Counted from the stretch's first letter, positions 1 through 9,816 are shown. The stretch: DNA of 64,000 nt from Cryobacterium arcticum (GCF_003185895.1 NZ_QHLY01000012.1:930001-994000); one strand, 5' to 3'. Numbers and translations are program-made. The notes: generated by a model not told the origin, from the letters alone.

Positions 1-570
1 GCGGCGGGCGAGGAACTCGGCCTCGGTGATGACGGGCCGGCGGCGGCCGGCGTCGCGGCCGTCGCGGCGGCGCTGCTTCTTCGCTTCGAGGCGGGTCGAC
101 CCCTTGATGCGCTGCGGCTCGGTGATGAGCTCGGGTTCGCGGGTGGTGCGCACCCGCACGACCGTGTTGGCCGGGTCGTCGCTGCGGCCCTCTTCACCCG
201 TGCGGCGGCGAGCACGGCGACGGACCGTCGATGCCTCTTCTGAGTCGTCGTCCTCGTCGTCGAGCTGACGTGCTCCGGATCGCACCGGTGCGGGCAGAAT
301 CGCCGGCGCCTGGAAAATCAGGGATGTCGTCGGGCGGCGGACCACCTCGACGGACTCATCGAACGGGGTCGGCAGCGCCGGGAAGGCGACCGGCTGGTCG
401 ACGGCGTCAGCGGCCAGCGCCTGGGTGTCGATCAGCGTGGGAGCACTGGGCTCCTCGATGACCGGTTCCGGACTGATCGGTTCAGCTTGTCGTGCCGGTG
501 CTGCCCTTCTGGTTGTTTTGCGAGTGCCGAACAGGCCCTTGCGCTTCTTGTTTTCGTTGTCTTCCACCAT
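1..570 (-). CDS. rne: Ribonuclease E/G, N-terminal part (gene runs off the window)
   Basis: The reading frame is open from an ATG at 570 down to base 1 with no stop, giving the first 190 residues. The start is basic (MVEDNENKKRKGLFGTRKTTRR), followed by a Pro/Glu/Ala-rich low-complexity stretch and an acidic run (about residue 100). The segment ends in a basic block with RIKGSTRLEAKKQRRR and RRRPVITEAEFLARR. That block is typical of actinobacterial RNase E/G just before the S1 RNA-binding domain; the catalytic domain would lie outside the window. In this family the protein initiates mRNA decay and rRNA processing as an endoribonuclease. The upstream spacer (571-849) holds two perfect inverted repeats and could be a structured 5' UTR. 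Family is recognised from the basic block only, so the call is good but partial. Confidence 0.85.
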   Translation of the reverse strand, partial: MVEDNENKKRKGLFGTRKTTRRAAPARQAEPISPEPVIEEPSAPTLIDTQALAADAVDQPVAFPALPTPFDESVEVVRRPTTSLIFQAPAILPAPVRSGARQLDDEDDDSEEASTVRRRARRRTGEEGRSDDPANTVVRVRTTREPELITEPQRIKGSTRLEAKKQRRRDGRDAGRRRPVITEAEFLARR

Positions 571-711
571 CACTGGTGCGCTCCTTGACCGCTGTGGGTG
601 ACCGCGCCACCCACCCGGCTACTCTCTCGTGCGACGCTTTCGCTTGCGCGAAAACCCCGCGAATCCTTTTTGCGTTCCGCAACCGGCTCTTGGCTCTGGT
701 TGCTAATACCT

Positions 712-726
712 TTGGTCTAGGACCAA
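712..726. promoter_or_regulatory. Perfect inverted repeat upstream of rne
   Basis: TTGGTC-TAG-GACCAA is a perfect 6-bp-arm palindrome in the 280-bp spacer between the divergent rne and VKOR genes. It could be an operator or a hairpin in the rne leader. No regulator is identified. Confidence 0.4.
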
Positions 727-767
727 TGAATCTGGGCGAATGCCGCCCATTAAGCCTTATGGCATCG

Positions 768-786
768 GTTTGAGCGCGGCTCAAAC
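768..786. promoter_or_regulatory. Perfect inverted repeat, 8-bp arms, rne/VKOR spacer
   Basis: GTTTGAGC-GCG-GCTCAAAC is a perfect palindrome with a 3-nt centre. It lies 52 bp upstream of the VKOR -10 element and about 200 bp upstream of rne, so it could act on either gene. It has no T-run and is not an obvious terminator. Confidence 0.4.
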
Positions 787-837
787 GACTTCTTCGATTA
801 TCGCACGCATTCCCAGGGACGCGTGCGCGACACATGA

Positions 838-843
838 CATAAT
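838..843 (+). promoter_or_regulatory. -10 element of VKOR gene (leaderless)
   Basis: CATAAT is followed by 6 nt (CCTCGA) and then the GTG start at 850. There is no Shine-Dalgarno sequence. The same geometry recurs in more than ten other genes of the window. Confidence 0.6.
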
Positions 844-849
844 CCTCGA

Positions 850-1449
850 GTGCCACAGACAGCGTCAAAAAAGCCTCCCATCGGCCTTGCAATCTTCCTG
901 ATCATCGCCGGAGCGATCGGCTTCGCGGCCGCTTTCGCACTCACGCTGGACAAGTTCACGATGCTGGCGGATCCCACCGCTCAGCTGTCCTGCAACTTCA
1001 GCGTGCTGGTCGGGTGCAGCACCAACCTGGGGTCCTGGCAGGGCGCCGTGTTCGGCTTTCCGAACCCGCTGATCGGGGTGGCGGCCTGGAGCGTCGTGAT
1101 CACCATCGGGGTCGCCATCCTCTCCGGCGCATCCTTCAAGCGCTGGTTCTGGCTCGGGCTGAACCTCGGCGTCACCGGCGCACTGGTCTTCGTGATCTGG
1201 CTCATGGGCCAGAGCTTCTTCGTGCTCGACGTTCTCTGCCCGTGGTGCATGGTCACCTGGACTGTCACCATCCCGACGTTTTTGGCCGTGACCCTGTACA
1301 ACCTCAAGACGGGCAACATTCCCGTTCCGGCACGTGTCCGGCGCGCGGCGGCTGGCGCATATTCCTGGATCTTCGTGATCACCATCGTCTGCTACCTCAT
1401 CGCGGCCGTGATCGCCCAGCTCCAGATGGACTTCCTCCACCGCCTCTGA
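850..1449 (+). CDS. Vitamin K epoxide reductase (VKOR) family membrane protein
   Basis: 199-residue polytopic membrane protein with about five hydrophobic segments (roughly 11-32, 75-93, 99-119, 132-150, 171-192). It has the VKOR hallmarks: a CPWC redox pair at 130-133 and the upstream cysteine pair C48/C56 in the extracytoplasmic loop. In actinobacteria these proteins reoxidise a DsbA-like oxidase and pass electrons to menaquinone, supporting disulfide formation in exported proteins; that role is family knowledge. The GTG at 850 is chosen because a -10 hexamer sits 6 nt before it and the N-terminus MPQTASKKPP leads straight into TM1. It is divergent from rne, and a strong palindromic terminator follows. 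A dedicated DsbA partner is not adjacent. Confidence 0.9.
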   Translation: MPQTASKKPPIGLAIFLIIAGAIGFAAAFALTLDKFTMLADPTAQLSCNFSVLVGCSTNLGSWQGAVFGFPNPLIGVAAWSVVITIGVAILSGASFKRWFWLGLNLGVTGALVFVIWLMGQSFFVLDVLCPWCMVTWTVTIPTFLAVTLYNLKTGNIPVPARVRRAAAGAYSWIFVITIVCYLIAAVIAQLQMDFLHRL

Positions 1450-1453
1450 CACC

Positions 1454-1514
1454 CGCGAAACGTGAGAAAAGCCCCGAAAACGGAACGTTTTCGGGGCTTT
1501 TCTCACGGCTCGCG
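1454..1514. terminator. Bidirectional terminator; copy 1 of a dispersed 60-bp palindrome
   Basis: Two 21-nt arms (1461-1481 and 1487-1507) are perfectly complementary around a GGAAC loop, extended outward by CGCG at both ends. The core is GCCCCGAAAAC/GTTTTCGGGGC followed by TTTT, so it can terminate both VKOR (plus) and the ileS-ndk operon (minus). Related copies lie at 43345-43405 and 54575-54637. Confidence 0.85.
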
Positions 1515-1530
1515 TGGTGGAGCTGGAGGC

Positions 1531-1950
1531 TTAGGCGAACCAGAGTGCCAGTTCACGGGCGGCGGACTCGGGCGAGTCAGAGCCGTGCACCAGGTTCTGC
1601 TGCACCTTCAGGCCCCAGTCCCGGCCCAGGTCACCGCGGATGGTTCCGGGTGCTGCGGTGGTGGGGTCTGTGGTTCCGGCCAGGGCGCGGAAACCCTCGA
1701 TCACGCGGTCACCGGCCACTCGGAGGGCCAGGATCTGGCCGCTTTCCATGAATTCGACGAGCGGTTCGAAGAACGGCTTGCCGGCGTGCTCCGCGTAGTG
1801 CTCAGCGAGCAGCGAACGCTCGGCCTGCACGAGCTTGATGTCGACCAGGGAATATCCCTTGGCCTCGATCCGGCGGAGGATCTCGCCGGAGAGGTTGCGG
1901 GCGACGCCGTCGGGCTTGACCAATACGAGTGTTTCCTGAACCTGAGTCAT
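1531..1950 (-). CDS. ndk: Nucleoside diphosphate kinase
   Basis: 139 residues, the normal length for NDK, which transfers the gamma-phosphate from ATP to other NDPs through a phospho-histidine. The catalytic motif NLVHGSDSPE is present with H122, along with the N-terminal LVKPDGVARN strand and the KPFF segment. The start at 1950 follows AGAAGGAG at good spacing and overlaps the stop of the DUF4233 gene as ATGA, showing translational coupling. It is the last gene of the ileS-folC-DUF4233-ndk operon and ends at a bidirectional terminator. Confidence 0.97.
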   Translation of the reverse strand: MTQVQETLVLVKPDGVARNLSGEILRRIEAKGYSLVDIKLVQAERSLLAEHYAEHAGKPFFEPLVEFMESGQILALRVAGDRVIEGFRALAGTTDPTTAAPGTIRGDLGRDWGLKVQQNLVHGSDSPESAARELALWFA

Positions 1951-2288
1951 GTGTTCTCCTTCTGCTGTCTGTCTATTTTTGCGCCGTTGATCATGCAGTA
2001 CACCCACATGCCGGCGAATAACGCCCCAACAACGAACATCGCCGGGTTGAGGAACCCGGTGGCGACGATGATGACCTGGATGGCCCAGCCGATGCCGTAG
2101 GCCCAGTTGTACCGTAGCAACCCGAGAGTGGCGACCATGATCAGGCAGAGCAGAGCTCCTCCGCCCAGGGTCACCCAGGCCGGCAGATCACTGAGACCGA
2201 AGATGACCAGCGTCGCCAGGAACACCACGATCAGCTCGAAGCCGAGCACGATCGAGGCGAGCGAGCGGCGGACGGATCCGCTTCTCAC
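1947..2288 (-). CDS. DUF4233 family small membrane protein
   Basis: 113 residues with about four hydrophobic segments: 12-31 (IVLGFELIVVFLATLVIFGL), 37-58, 64-81 and 84-100. It ends in a short charged tail. The position between folC and ndk is characteristic of the actinobacterial DUF4233 family; its function is unknown. Its start overlaps the folC stop by 4 bp and its stop overlaps the ndk start by 4 bp, so all three are translated as a coupled unit. A role in folate or nucleotide metabolism is suggested only by context. Confidence 0.85.
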   Translation of the reverse strand: MRSGSVRRSLASIVLGFELIVVFLATLVIFGLSDLPAWVTLGGGALLCLIMVATLGLLRYNWAYGIGWAIQVIIVATGFLNPAMFVVGALFAGMWVYCMINGAKIDRQQKENT

Positions 2289-3655
2289 GGTGTCATCCAG
2301 TCCCCCGCGTCGGCCAACGCAACGGCGTCGCCGACGAGGGTGATCGATCCGGCGACCAGGACGGCGCGCTTGGGTTCGTCCTGGGCCCAGCCGCGGGCGG
2401 CATCGAGGGCCTGGGCGAGGTCGCCGAAGCGGTAGGTGTCGGCGTCGCCGACGTGTTCGGCGACGAGGTCAGCGAGGTCGTCGACCGGGATGGCGCGCTC
2501 TGAGTGCGACTGGGTGACGTGGAACCGGGTGGCGACGGGCCGGAGCGCTTCGATGATGCCGGCGGCGTCCTTGTCGGCGAGGATGCCGATGACCACGGCG
2601 ATCTCATCGAAGTCGAAGTAGCTCTGCAGCGCGGCGGTGAGTGCGAGGGCACCGTGCGGGTTGTGCGCCGCGTCGACCAGCACGGTGGGCTCGATGCCGA
2701 CCAACTGCAGGCGTCCGGGCGAGGTCGCGGTGGCGAGGCCCTCCACCAGGATGTCGTCGACGAGGGCTTGGCTGCCCGCGCCGAGGAACGATTCGACGGC
2801 GGCTATCGCCACGGCGGCGTTCTGCGCCTGGTGGGTGCCGTAGAGCGGCAGGAACAGTTCGGAATAGGTGCCGGCGATGCCGCGCACCGAAATGAGCTGG
2901 CCGCCCACCGCCACCTGGCTGGCGAGCAGGGCGAACTGTTCACCCTCCCCCACCAGGGTCGATTCGGTGAGCTCGGCGGCGCGATCGAGCTCGGCTCTGG
3001 CCTCCGGCACCTGCAGGGCGGTGACGACAGCCGCGGCCGGCTTGATGATCCCGGACTTCGTGCGCGCGATCTCGGCGATGGTGTTACCGAGGCGCTTGGT
3101 GTGGTCGAGGGCGATCGGGGTGAACACCGCGACCTGGCCGTCGGCCACATTGGTGGAGTCCCATTCTCCGCCCATGCCCACTTCGAGCACGACCACGTCG
3201 ACCGGCGCATCCGCGAAGCAGGCGAAGGCGAGCACCGTCAGGGCCTCGAAGAAGGTGAGCGGTTCATCGTTCGCCGCGGTGAGCTCGGTGTCGACCATGT
3301 CGAGATAGGGCTGGATGTCGGCCCAATTCGCCGCCAGGGCCTCGTCGCTGATCGGCTGGCCGTCGATCACGATGCGCTCGTTGAGCCGCACCAGGTGCGG
3401 GCTGACCAGCAGGCCGGTGCGCAGGCCGTACGCCCGGAGGATGCTCTCGATGATGCGGCTGGTGCTGGTCTTACCGTTCGTGCCGGTCACATGGATGATC
3501 GGGTAGGAATTCTGCGGGTCGCCGAGCAGCTCGACCGCGCGCCGGGTGGGCTGCAAGCGCGGTTGCGGTGCGCTTTCGCCCACCCGTTCGAGCAGGGCGG
3601 CCAGAACGGCGTCACCGGCATCGCGGAATTCGTCGGGGTAATAGTCGTCAGACAT
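2285..3655 (-). CDS. folC: Bifunctional folylpolyglutamate synthase / dihydrofolate synthase
   Basis: 456 residues; ATP-dependent Mur-ligase-fold enzyme that adds glutamate to dihydropteroate and/or tetrahydrofolate. The P-loop [10 protein letters not shown] is at about 58-67. [14 protein letters not shown], the metal/ATP site region, and the second-domain motif DAAHNPHG follow. The ATG at 3655 ([10 protein letters not shown]) is chosen because AAAGGA precedes it; an in-frame start 10 codons upstream lacks a clear site. It overlaps the ileS stop by 8 bp and the DUF4233 start by 4 bp. In many actinobacteria folC follows valS; here it follows ileS. Confidence 0.95.
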   Translation of the reverse strand: MSDDYYPDEFRDAGDAVLAALLERVGESAPQPRLQPTRRAVELLGDPQNSYPIIHVTGTNGKTSTSRIIESILRAYGLRTGLLVSPHLVRLNERIVIDGQPISDEALAANWADIQPYLDMVDTELTAANDEPLTFFEALTVLAFACFADAPVDVVVLEVGMGGEWDSTNVADGQVAVFTPIALDHTKRLGNTIAEIARTKSGIIKPAAAVVTALQVPEARAELDRAAELTESTLVGEGEQFALLASQVAVGGQLISVRGIAGTYSELFLPLYGTHQAQNAAVAIAAVESFLGAGSQALVDDILVEGLATATSPGRLQLVGIEPTVLVDAAHNPHGALALTAALQSYFDFDEIAVVIGILADKDAAGIIEALRPVATRFHVTQSHSERAIPVDDLADLVAEHVGDADTYRFGDLAQALDAARGWAQDEPKRAVLVAGSITLVGDAVALADAGDWMTP

Positions 3656-6600
3656 TGATGGTTCCTTTGTCGCGGGCGACGGCAACGATCACCGGGGCGG
3701 AGTTCGCGTAGTGGTTGGCCTCGAAGCGCACATAGTGCTCGACGGGGGTTCCGGTCAGGCGGGGCAGCCACTCGGCCGGCGTGCCGGCGGCGAGCACGGC
3801 CCCGTCGACCGACGAGGAGGCGTGCGTATGGAAACGGGTGGCCAGGGTTTCTGCGGCGACATCGACGGCTGCGCCGATGGCGAAGGTCGCAGCATCCGCC
3901 TCGTCGAAGAAGACCAGGTCGAGCCGGATGCGGTCGCTGACCTCGAAACCGGCGGACTTGCGGGTGTCCTGCACGGCCCGGATGAGGTCGCGGGCCAGGC
4001 CCTCGGCTTCGAGCTCCGGCGTGGTCGTGGTCTCCAGCAGCACGAAGCCGCCGCCGGGAAGCAGCGCCAGGGCGGAGGTGTTCAACACCGATTCGGCGTC
4101 TGCGGCCGTTGACGCGGCCTGCAGCTCCAGGTCGTACTCCCCCGCCACCAGCGCGATGCCGCCTGCGGTGACGACGCCGTCGGTCTCGGACCAGTCGCCC
4201 GTGCGGGCCGCCTTGATGACCTGCTGTACCTGCTTGCCCAGTCGCGGGCCGGCCGCCCGCGCGTTCACGGTGAGCTTGGAGGTGATGCCGTAGCTCTCGG
4301 CGCTGCCCTCCGTCAGTTCGACCAGGCTGACCGCCTTCACGTTGAGCTCGTCGCGCAGGATGCCCTCGAAGCCGGCCAGGGCGGCGGTGTTCGTGGTGAC
4401 CACGGTGAGGTTCGACAACGGCAGGCGCACCCGCAGGCCCGCCTTCTTGCGGAGTGACAGCACGGTAGAGCTGATCAGCCGCACCTGGTCCATCGCGGTG
4501 ACCAGGCCCGGGTCTGCGGGAAAGGCCGACGCGTCGGGCCAGTCGGTCAGGTGCACGCTGCGACCGCCCGTGAGGCCCTGCCAGATGCGCTCCGAGACCA
4601 GCGGCAACAGCGGCGCCGCCACCCTGGTGAGCGTTTCGAGCACGGTGTACAGGGTGTCGAACGCTTCGGAGCCGGTGCCGTCGGCGGCCACCCCGCCCCA
4701 GAACCGGTCCCGCGACCGCCGCACGTACCAATTGGTGAGCACGTCGGCGAAGTCACGCAGGCGCGACGCGGCGACGGTGCTGTCGAGGCGTTCCAGGTCG
4801 CCGGTGACACCCTCGATCAGGTCTCGGGTCTTCGCCAGCAGGTACCGGTCGAGCACATCGGTGGAGTCGGTGCGCCAGGTGGCGGTGTACTCCGACGCGT
4901 TGGCGTAGAGCGAGAAGAAGTACCACGTGCTCCAGAGCGGCAGCAGCATCTGCCTGGTGCCCTCGCGGATGCCTTCCTCGGTCACGATCAGGTTGCCGCC
5001 GCGCAGCACGGAGGAGCTCATCAGGAACCAGCGCATGGCGTCGGAGCCGTCGCGGTCGAAGACCTCGTTCACGTTGGGGTAGTTGCGCAGCGACTTGCTC
5101 ATCTTCTGGCCGTCGCTGCCGAGCACGATGCCGTGGCTGACCACGTTCTTGAAGGCGGGCCGGTCGAACAGCGCCGTGGAGAGCACGTGCAGCAGGTAGA
5201 ACCAGCCGCGGGTCTGACCGATGTACTCCACGATGAAGTCGGCGGGATTGTGCGAGTCGAACCATTCCCGGTTCTCGAACGGGTAGTGCACCTGGGCGAA
5301 CGGCATCGAGCCGGAGTCGAACCAGACGTCAAGCACATCCTCGATGCGCCGCATGGTCGACTGGCCGGTGGGGTCGTCGGGGTTGGGCCGGGTGAGGGCG
5401 TCGATGTACGGGCGGTGCAGATCGGTGGGGCGCACGCCGAAGTCGGCTTCGAGTTCGTCGAGCGACCCGTAGACGTCGATGCGCGGGTAGGCGGGGTTGT
5501 CGCTCTTCCAGACCGGGATCGGGGATCCCCAGTACCGGTTGCGGCTGATCGACCAGTCGCGGGCGTTGCCGATCCACTTGCCGAACTGGCCGTCCTTGAC
5601 GTTCTCCGGCACCCAGTTGACCTCCTGGTTGAGGTCGACCATACGATCGCGGAAGTCGGTGACACGTACGAACCAGCTCGACACGGCCTTGTAGATCAGC
5701 GGGTTGCGGCAGCGCCAGCAGTGCGGGTAGGAGTGCTCGTAGCTGGCCTGGCGGAGCAGCCTGCCCTGGCCCTTGATCAGCTGGGTGAGCGGCTTGTTCG
5801 CGTCGCTCCAGAGCTGGCCGGCCACCTCGGCGACCTCCGGCAGGAACTTGCCGCCGTCGTCGAGGGAGAGGATGACCGGGATCCCGTAGGCCTGGCAGAC
5901 CGTCTGGTCCTCCTCGCCGTAGGCGGGGGCCTGGTGCACGATGCCGGTGCCGTCACTGGTGGTGACGTAGTCGGCGACCACGAAGCGCCAGGCGTTCTGG
6001 GTGCCCCATTCGCTCTCGTCGGCGTAGTAGTCGAACAGGCGGTCGTACGAGACCCCTTCGAGGTCCCGGCCGGTCACGGTGCGACTGATCGCGGCCGTCG
6101 CGTCGGCGGCGCTCTCGTAGCCGAGATCCTTGGCGTAGCTGCCGACGAGGTCGATCGCGAGCAGGTACTCGGCTCCGAGCACCTCTGTGCCTGCTCCTGG
6201 TGTGCTGCCGGCCTGCTCCCGCAGCACCTCGGCATCCGGCGTGCCCTTGGGGCCGGCGGGGACGACCGCGTAGACGATGTCGGGCCCGACCGCGAGGGCC
6301 AGGTTGGTCGGCAGGGTCCACGGCGTGGTGGTCCACGCGAGGGCCCGCACCGCGGTGAGGCCGAGGGTCTCGGCCTTGGCGCCGACCAGCGGGAACGTCA
6401 CCGTGACGGTCTGGTCCTGACGCATCTTGTAGACGTCGTCGTCCATGCGCAGCTCGTGGTTGGACAGCGGGGTCTGGTCGCGCCAGCAGTACGGCAGCAC
6501 CCGGTAGCCCTCATAGGCGAGGCCCTTGGTGTGCAACTCCTTGAACGCCCAGATCACCGATTCCATGAAGGTGATGTCGAGGGTCTTGTAGTCGTTCTCG

Positions 6601-7082
6601 AAGTCGACCCAGCGGGCCTGGCGGGTGACGTACTGCTCCCAGTCCTTGGTGTACTCGAGCACCGATTCGCGGGCGACGGCGTTGAACGCGGCCAGGCCCA
6701 TTTCTTCGATCTGGCTCTTGTCGGTGATGCCGAGCTTGCGTTCGGCCTCGAGTTCGGCGGGCAGGCCGTGGGTGTCCCAGCCGAACCGGCGGTGCACCTG
6801 CTTGCCGCGCATGGTCTGGAACCGGGGAAAGAGGTCCTTGGCATAGCCGGTCAGCAGGTGGCCGTAGTGCGGCAGGCCGTTGGCGAACGGGGGGCCGTCG
6901 TAGAAGACCCACTCCGGGGCACCCTCGCGGTTGTCGATCGAGGCCTGGAACGTGCCGTCCTTCTCCCAGAAGGCGAGTACATCGGTCTCGATCTGCGGAA
7001 AGTTCGGCGACGGTACAACGGCGCCGGCAGCATCGGGGGCCTGGCCGGCCGGGGTCTCTTCGGGCGTTTGCGGGTACGTCAT
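3648..7082 (-). CDS. ileS: Isoleucyl-tRNA synthetase, IleS2-like
   Basis: 1144 residues; charges tRNA-Ile in the cytoplasm. The class I signature is HYGH at 72-75 (rather than HIGH), the KMSKS loop is in [11 protein letters not shown], and the CP1 editing domain has [12 protein letters not shown]. The HYGH form plus the long C-terminal region resemble the eukaryote-like IleS2 type, which is often less sensitive to mupirocin; that is family knowledge, not shown here. The ATG at 7082 ([10 protein letters not shown]) is chosen because GGAG lies just upstream and it directly follows the T-box leader. It is first gene of the operon with folC, DUF4233 and ndk and is probably induced when uncharged tRNA-Ile accumulates. 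Confidence 0.97.
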   Translation of the reverse strand: MTYPQTPEETPAGQAPDAAGAVVPSPNFPQIETDVLAFWEKDGTFQASIDNREGAPEWVFYDGPPFANGLPHYGHLLTGYAKDLFPRFQTMRGKQVHRRFGWDTHGLPAELEAERKLGITDKSQIEEMGLAAFNAVARESVLEYTKDWEQYVTRQARWVDFENDYKTLDITFMESVIWAFKELHTKGLAYEGYRVLPYCWRDQTPLSNHELRMDDDVYKMRQDQTVTVTFPLVGAKAETLGLTAVRALAWTTTPWTLPTNLALAVGPDIVYAVVPAGPKGTPDAEVLREQAGSTPGAGTEVLGAEYLLAIDLVGSYAKDLGYESAADATAAISRTVTGRDLEGVSYDRLFDYYADESEWGTQNAWRFVVADYVTTSDGTGIVHQAPAYGEEDQTVCQAYGIPVILSLDDGGKFLPEVAEVAGQLWSDANKPLTQLIKGQGRLLRQASYEHSYPHCWRCRNPLIYKAVSSWFVRVTDFRDRMVDLNQEVNWVPENVKDGQFGKWIGNARDWSISRNRYWGSPIPVWKSDNPAYPRIDVYGSLDELEADFGVRPTDLHRPYIDALTRPNPDDPTGQSTMRRIEDVLDVWFDSGSMPFAQVHYPFENREWFDSHNPADFIVEYIGQTRGWFYLLHVLSTALFDRPAFKNVVSHGIVLGSDGQKMSKSLRNYPNVNEVFDRDGSDAMRWFLMSSSVLRGGNLIVTEEGIREGTRQMLLPLWSTWYFFSLYANASEYTATWRTDSTDVLDRYLLAKTRDLIEGVTGDLERLDSTVAASRLRDFADVLTNWYVRRSRDRFWGGVAADGTGSEAFDTLYTVLETLTRVAAPLLPLVSERIWQGLTGGRSVHLTDWPDASAFPADPGLVTAMDQVRLISSTVLSLRKKAGLRVRLPLSNLTVVTTNTAALAGFEGILRDELNVKAVSLVELTEGSAESYGITSKLTVNARAAGPRLGKQVQQVIKAARTGDWSETDGVVTAGGIALVAGEYDLELQAASTAADAESVLNTSALALLPGGGFVLLETTTTPELEAEGLARDLIRAVQDTRKSAGFEVSDRIRLDLVFFDEADAATFAIGAAVDVAAETLATRFHTHASSSVDGAVLAAGTPAEWLPRLTGTPVEHYVRFEANHYANSAPVIVAVARDKGTINV

Positions 7083-7330
7083 GGTTCTCCTGGACGAGGC
7101 GGATGTAGTGCTGCTGGCCTGTTCCACGAGGACGCCCGTCCCGGGGGACGTGGCGCGGTACCACCTCGCTTGCCGTTCCCAACAAGGCGAACGACCGCTC
7201 AAACTAAGGCTGTGACGGGCCCGACCCGTTCGGCTCTACTGGCTGCGGACGGGCTGGCCCGTCCGACGCGTTCTTCCGAAGACTCCCCGGTGATGGCCGG
7301 ATCACTGTCATGCGATTCTGATCACCAAAA
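7083..7330 (-). promoter_or_regulatory. T-box riboswitch, isoleucine-specific, leader of ileS
   Basis: Read on the minus strand, the leader contains GGCCATCACCGG with the isoleucine specifier codon ATC at 7292-7294. It then has the GGGGAGTCTTCGGAAGAACG-type element and the invariant T-box bulge GAGGTGGTACCGCG at 7154-7167. There is no terminator U-run between the T-box and ileS; instead the CGTCCTCG segment near 7130 can pair with the AGGAG of the ileS ribosome site. That organisation matches the actinobacterial translational T-boxes with a very short Stem I. Uncharged tRNA-Ile should open the ribosome site. The 5' boundary is approximate. Confidence 0.93.
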
Positions 7331-7379
7331 AACAGTGACACCCAATACTACCGGTTCACCGGGCAGGTCGCAGGGCTGA

Positions 7380-7994
7380 CTATCGCGGGTCGAGCACCGG
7401 GCGAAAACCCGAACAGACCGGGCTGATCGCCAGGTCGACGTAGGGGGCCAGGTCTCCGCGATGAACACCGGCGGCGGCCCACTCCGCGGCGGCAGCGGCG
7501 GCGGCAGCCACCACGGCGGAGGAGAACGCCCGCCCGGCCAGGTCACGGTCGGCGGCGAACCCCGGCCGGGCGGCGACGAACTCCGCCACCCGGCCGGTCA
7601 CGACCAGAAACCGGGCGAGGGCGGATGATTCCAGCTCACCCTCCGTGGCCATCACCTCGTACTGCGTGACCGCCCACGGCACCCGGCCGGGGCCGAACCC
7701 GGCGGCGAGCGTGAGCAGGGCGTGCCTGACCGCCACGGTGACGGGTTCGGCGCGGTCGCACTGCGCGAGCGCCGCCGGCAGGGCAGCGAGCCCGGCGTCG
7801 ACATCCACCCAGAGCAGGTCGCTCTTGGTGGCGAAGTAATTGAAGAAGGTGGTCCGGCTCACCCCGGCACGCCGCGTGATGTCGCCGATGGTGGTGCCGG
7901 CGTAGGTCTGCTCGAGGAACAGCTCACTCGCCGCTTCCTCGAGCATCGCTCGGGAAGATTGCCGGGGCCGGCCGGTCGTGCGGGAAAACGACAT
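7380..7994 (-). CDS. TetR/AcrR family transcriptional regulator
   Basis: 204 residues. The N-terminal helix-turn-helix spans about 34-55 with TIGDITRRAGVSRTTFFNYF and the following ATKSDLLW typical of the family. The C-terminal ligand domain is Ala-rich, with a run of nine or so alanines near 166-175. The ATG at 7994 (MSFSRTTGRP) follows GGAGACCC; longer in-frame starts would add an unstructured tail. It is divergent from the peptide-type ABC importer with a 154-bp spacer, so it may repress that operon; this is inference. A -10-like TATCGT precedes the gene by about 14 nt. No ligand can be guessed. Confidence 0.88.
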   Translation of the reverse strand: MSFSRTTGRPRQSSRAMLEEAASELFLEQTYAGTTIGDITRRAGVSRTTFFNYFATKSDLLWVDVDAGLAALPAALAQCDRAEPVTVAVRHALLTLAAGFGPGRVPWAVTQYEVMATEGELESSALARFLVVTGRVAEFVAARPGFAADRDLAGRAFSSAVVAAAAAAAAEWAAAGVHRGDLAPYVDLAISPVCSGFRPVLDPR

Positions 7995-8148
7995 GGGTCT
8001 CCGGTGTTCTACGATAGACGGTAGGTGCTGTTTCTGTACCGAGTCCAGAAAGTCTCGTTCCATGATGGCACACCCATCGGCCGCCGCACGGCGTGCCGTC
8101 AGCAGCTCACCTTCCACCGCAACTTTCCCTGTGAAAAGAGACCTCCGA

Positions 8149-9816
8149 ATGCCCCGACCGGGAATTCTTCGTTCCGCTCCGCGCTCCGCGACCCTCGCAG
8201 TCCTGGCCGGAACCGCTGTCATCGGACTCGCCCTGACCGGATGCACCAGCGCCGCGCCGACGGGTGACACCGCCACGGCGGTCGAGGGAGGCACTCTGAC
8301 GTATGCCTCCGGTGACGCCGAGCCCACCTGCCTGGACCCGCACGTCGGCGGGAACTACCCGCAGGCGCTGGTCAGCGGTCAGTTCCTCGAGTCGCTCGTC
8401 TCGCTCGACAGCGACGGCACGGTCATCCCCTGGCTGGCTGACAGCTGGACCGTGAGCGACGACGGATTGACCTGGGAATTCACCCTCAAGGATGGCGTCA
8501 CGTTCACCGACGGCACCGCGTTGGATGCCGCTGCCGTGCAAGCCAACATCGCCCACCTGCAGGACCCGGCGACCGGGTCCTCGACCGGGTACCTGGCCCT
8601 GGCCAAGGTCACCGGCACCGAGGCCGTCTCCGACTCCGTGGTGCGCCTCACCCTCGCGCAGCCCGACAGTGCCCTGCTCGAATCGCTCTCCCAGCCGTGG
8701 CTGGCCATCGAGTCCCCTACCGCCCTGGAGCGCAGCCAGGACGAGAACTGCGCCGCCCCGGTGGGCACCGGCCCGTTCATCGTCGACTCCTGGGTGAAGC
8801 AGAACGCGATCACCCTGGTGCGCAACGACGACTACACCTCGCCGCCCGCGGACGCGGCCCACGACGGCCCCGCCTACCTGGACAGCATCGTCTGGCGGTT
8901 CATCCCGGACTCCGCCTCCCGGTACGCGGCTCTGCAGGCCGGCGAGGTGGACGTGATCGACAACGCCCAGCCGGACACCATCACCCAGGCCGAAGCGAGC
9001 GACACCATCGTGCACCTGGATGCGCCCCGGCCCGGTGCCTCCAACCGGATCGAGCTGAACTCCGGCAAGGCGCCGTTCAACGATGCAGCAGTGCGCGAAG
9101 CGTTCATCCGCTCGGCAAATGTCGATGATGCCGTCGCCAGCCTGTTCCAGGGCAGCGCCGCACGGTCGTACTCCGCCCTCTCCAGCGTTGAGCCGCTCGG
9201 AATCTCCCGCCCCGACCTGTTCGATTACGACCCCGACGCCGCCGCCGCCCTACTCGACGAAGCCGGCTGGTCGGAGAAGGACTCAGACGGTTACCGGGTC
9301 AAGGACGGCGTGCGCCTCACCGTGGTGTTCCCGGTGAGCACCAACCAGTCCATTCCCGCCGAGCAGTCCCTGTTCGAGCAGATCCAGGCCACGGCCAAGG
9401 AGACCGGGTTCGACGTCCAACTGACCAAGCTGGACCTCTCCAGCTGGTACACCGCCCTCGGCAGCAACGCCTACGACGCCGTTAGTGCGCCGTACACCAA
9501 GGTCGGCCCCGACGTGCTGCGGATCCTGTTCGACTCCGCCGGCATCACGCCCGCGCCCAGTGGCTACTTCGCGAACCATGCCCAGCTGAGCGACCCTGAG
9601 CTGGATTCGCTGCTCGCCCAGGCGAGCGCGACGAACGACGCCGACACCCGCGCCGACCTCTATGCCGACGCGCAGGACATCGTGCTCGAAGGGTTCTACA
9701 TCCTGCCCCTCTACGACCAGCAGAACCACTTCCTCCTCAGCTCGGCCGTCGAGGGCGCCAGGGCCATGCCCACGGTCTCCACGCCGGCGTTCTACGACGC
9801 GTGGCTGACCAGCTGA
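8149..9816 (+). CDS. ABC transporter substrate-binding lipoprotein, peptide/nickel/opine type (family 5)
   Basis: 555 residues. A signal peptide ends in the lipobox LTGC with acylated C32, so it is anchored outside the membrane. The body is an SBP_bac_5 protein: LADSWTVSDDGLTWEFTLKDGVTF, the VGTGPF motif and YDPDAAAALLDEAGW are diagnostic. It captures an unknown substrate (di/oligopeptide, metal complex or similar) for the permeases that follow. ATG 8149 is chosen because the basic residues MPRPGILRSAPR lead directly into the hydrophobic core; two ATGs near 8062 would give an unlikely 30-residue preceding tail. The last 16 bp overlap the first permease. Confidence 0.93.
   Translation: MPRPGILRSAPRSATLAVLAGTAVIGLALTGCTSAAPTGDTATAVEGGTLTYASGDAEPTCLDPHVGGNYPQALVSGQFLESLVSLDSDGTVIPWLADSWTVSDDGLTWEFTLKDGVTFTDGTALDAAAVQANIAHLQDPATGSSTGYLALAKVTGTEAVSDSVVRLTLAQPDSALLESLSQPWLAIESPTALERSQDENCAAPVGTGPFIVDSWVKQNAITLVRNDDYTSPPADAAHDGPAYLDSIVWRFIPDSASRYAALQAGEVDVIDNAQPDTITQAEASDTIVHLDAPRPGASNRIELNSGKAPFNDAAVREAFIRSANVDDAVASLFQGSAARSYSALSSVEPLGISRPDLFDYDPDAAAALLDEAGWSEKDSDGYRVKDGVRLTVVFPVSTNQSIPAEQSLFEQIQATAKETGFDVQLTKLDLSSWYTALGSNAYDAVSAPYTKVGPDVLRILFDSAGITPAPSGYFANHAQLSDPELDSLLAQASATNDADTRADLYADAQDIVLEGFYILPLYDQQNHFLLSSAVEGARAMPTVSTPAFYDAWLTS

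Noticed and set aside
4551..7379. A 942-codon plus-strand frame antisense to ileS
   Set aside because: Shadow of ileS; composition is dominated by Val/Gly/Ala/Asp-type codons from the complementary strand, with no domain.
8062..8148. Upstream ATGs as the start of the substrate-binding lipoprotein
   Set aside because: They would put a hydrophilic 29-residue stretch before the signal peptide; the ATG at 8149 gives a normal lipoprotein signal.
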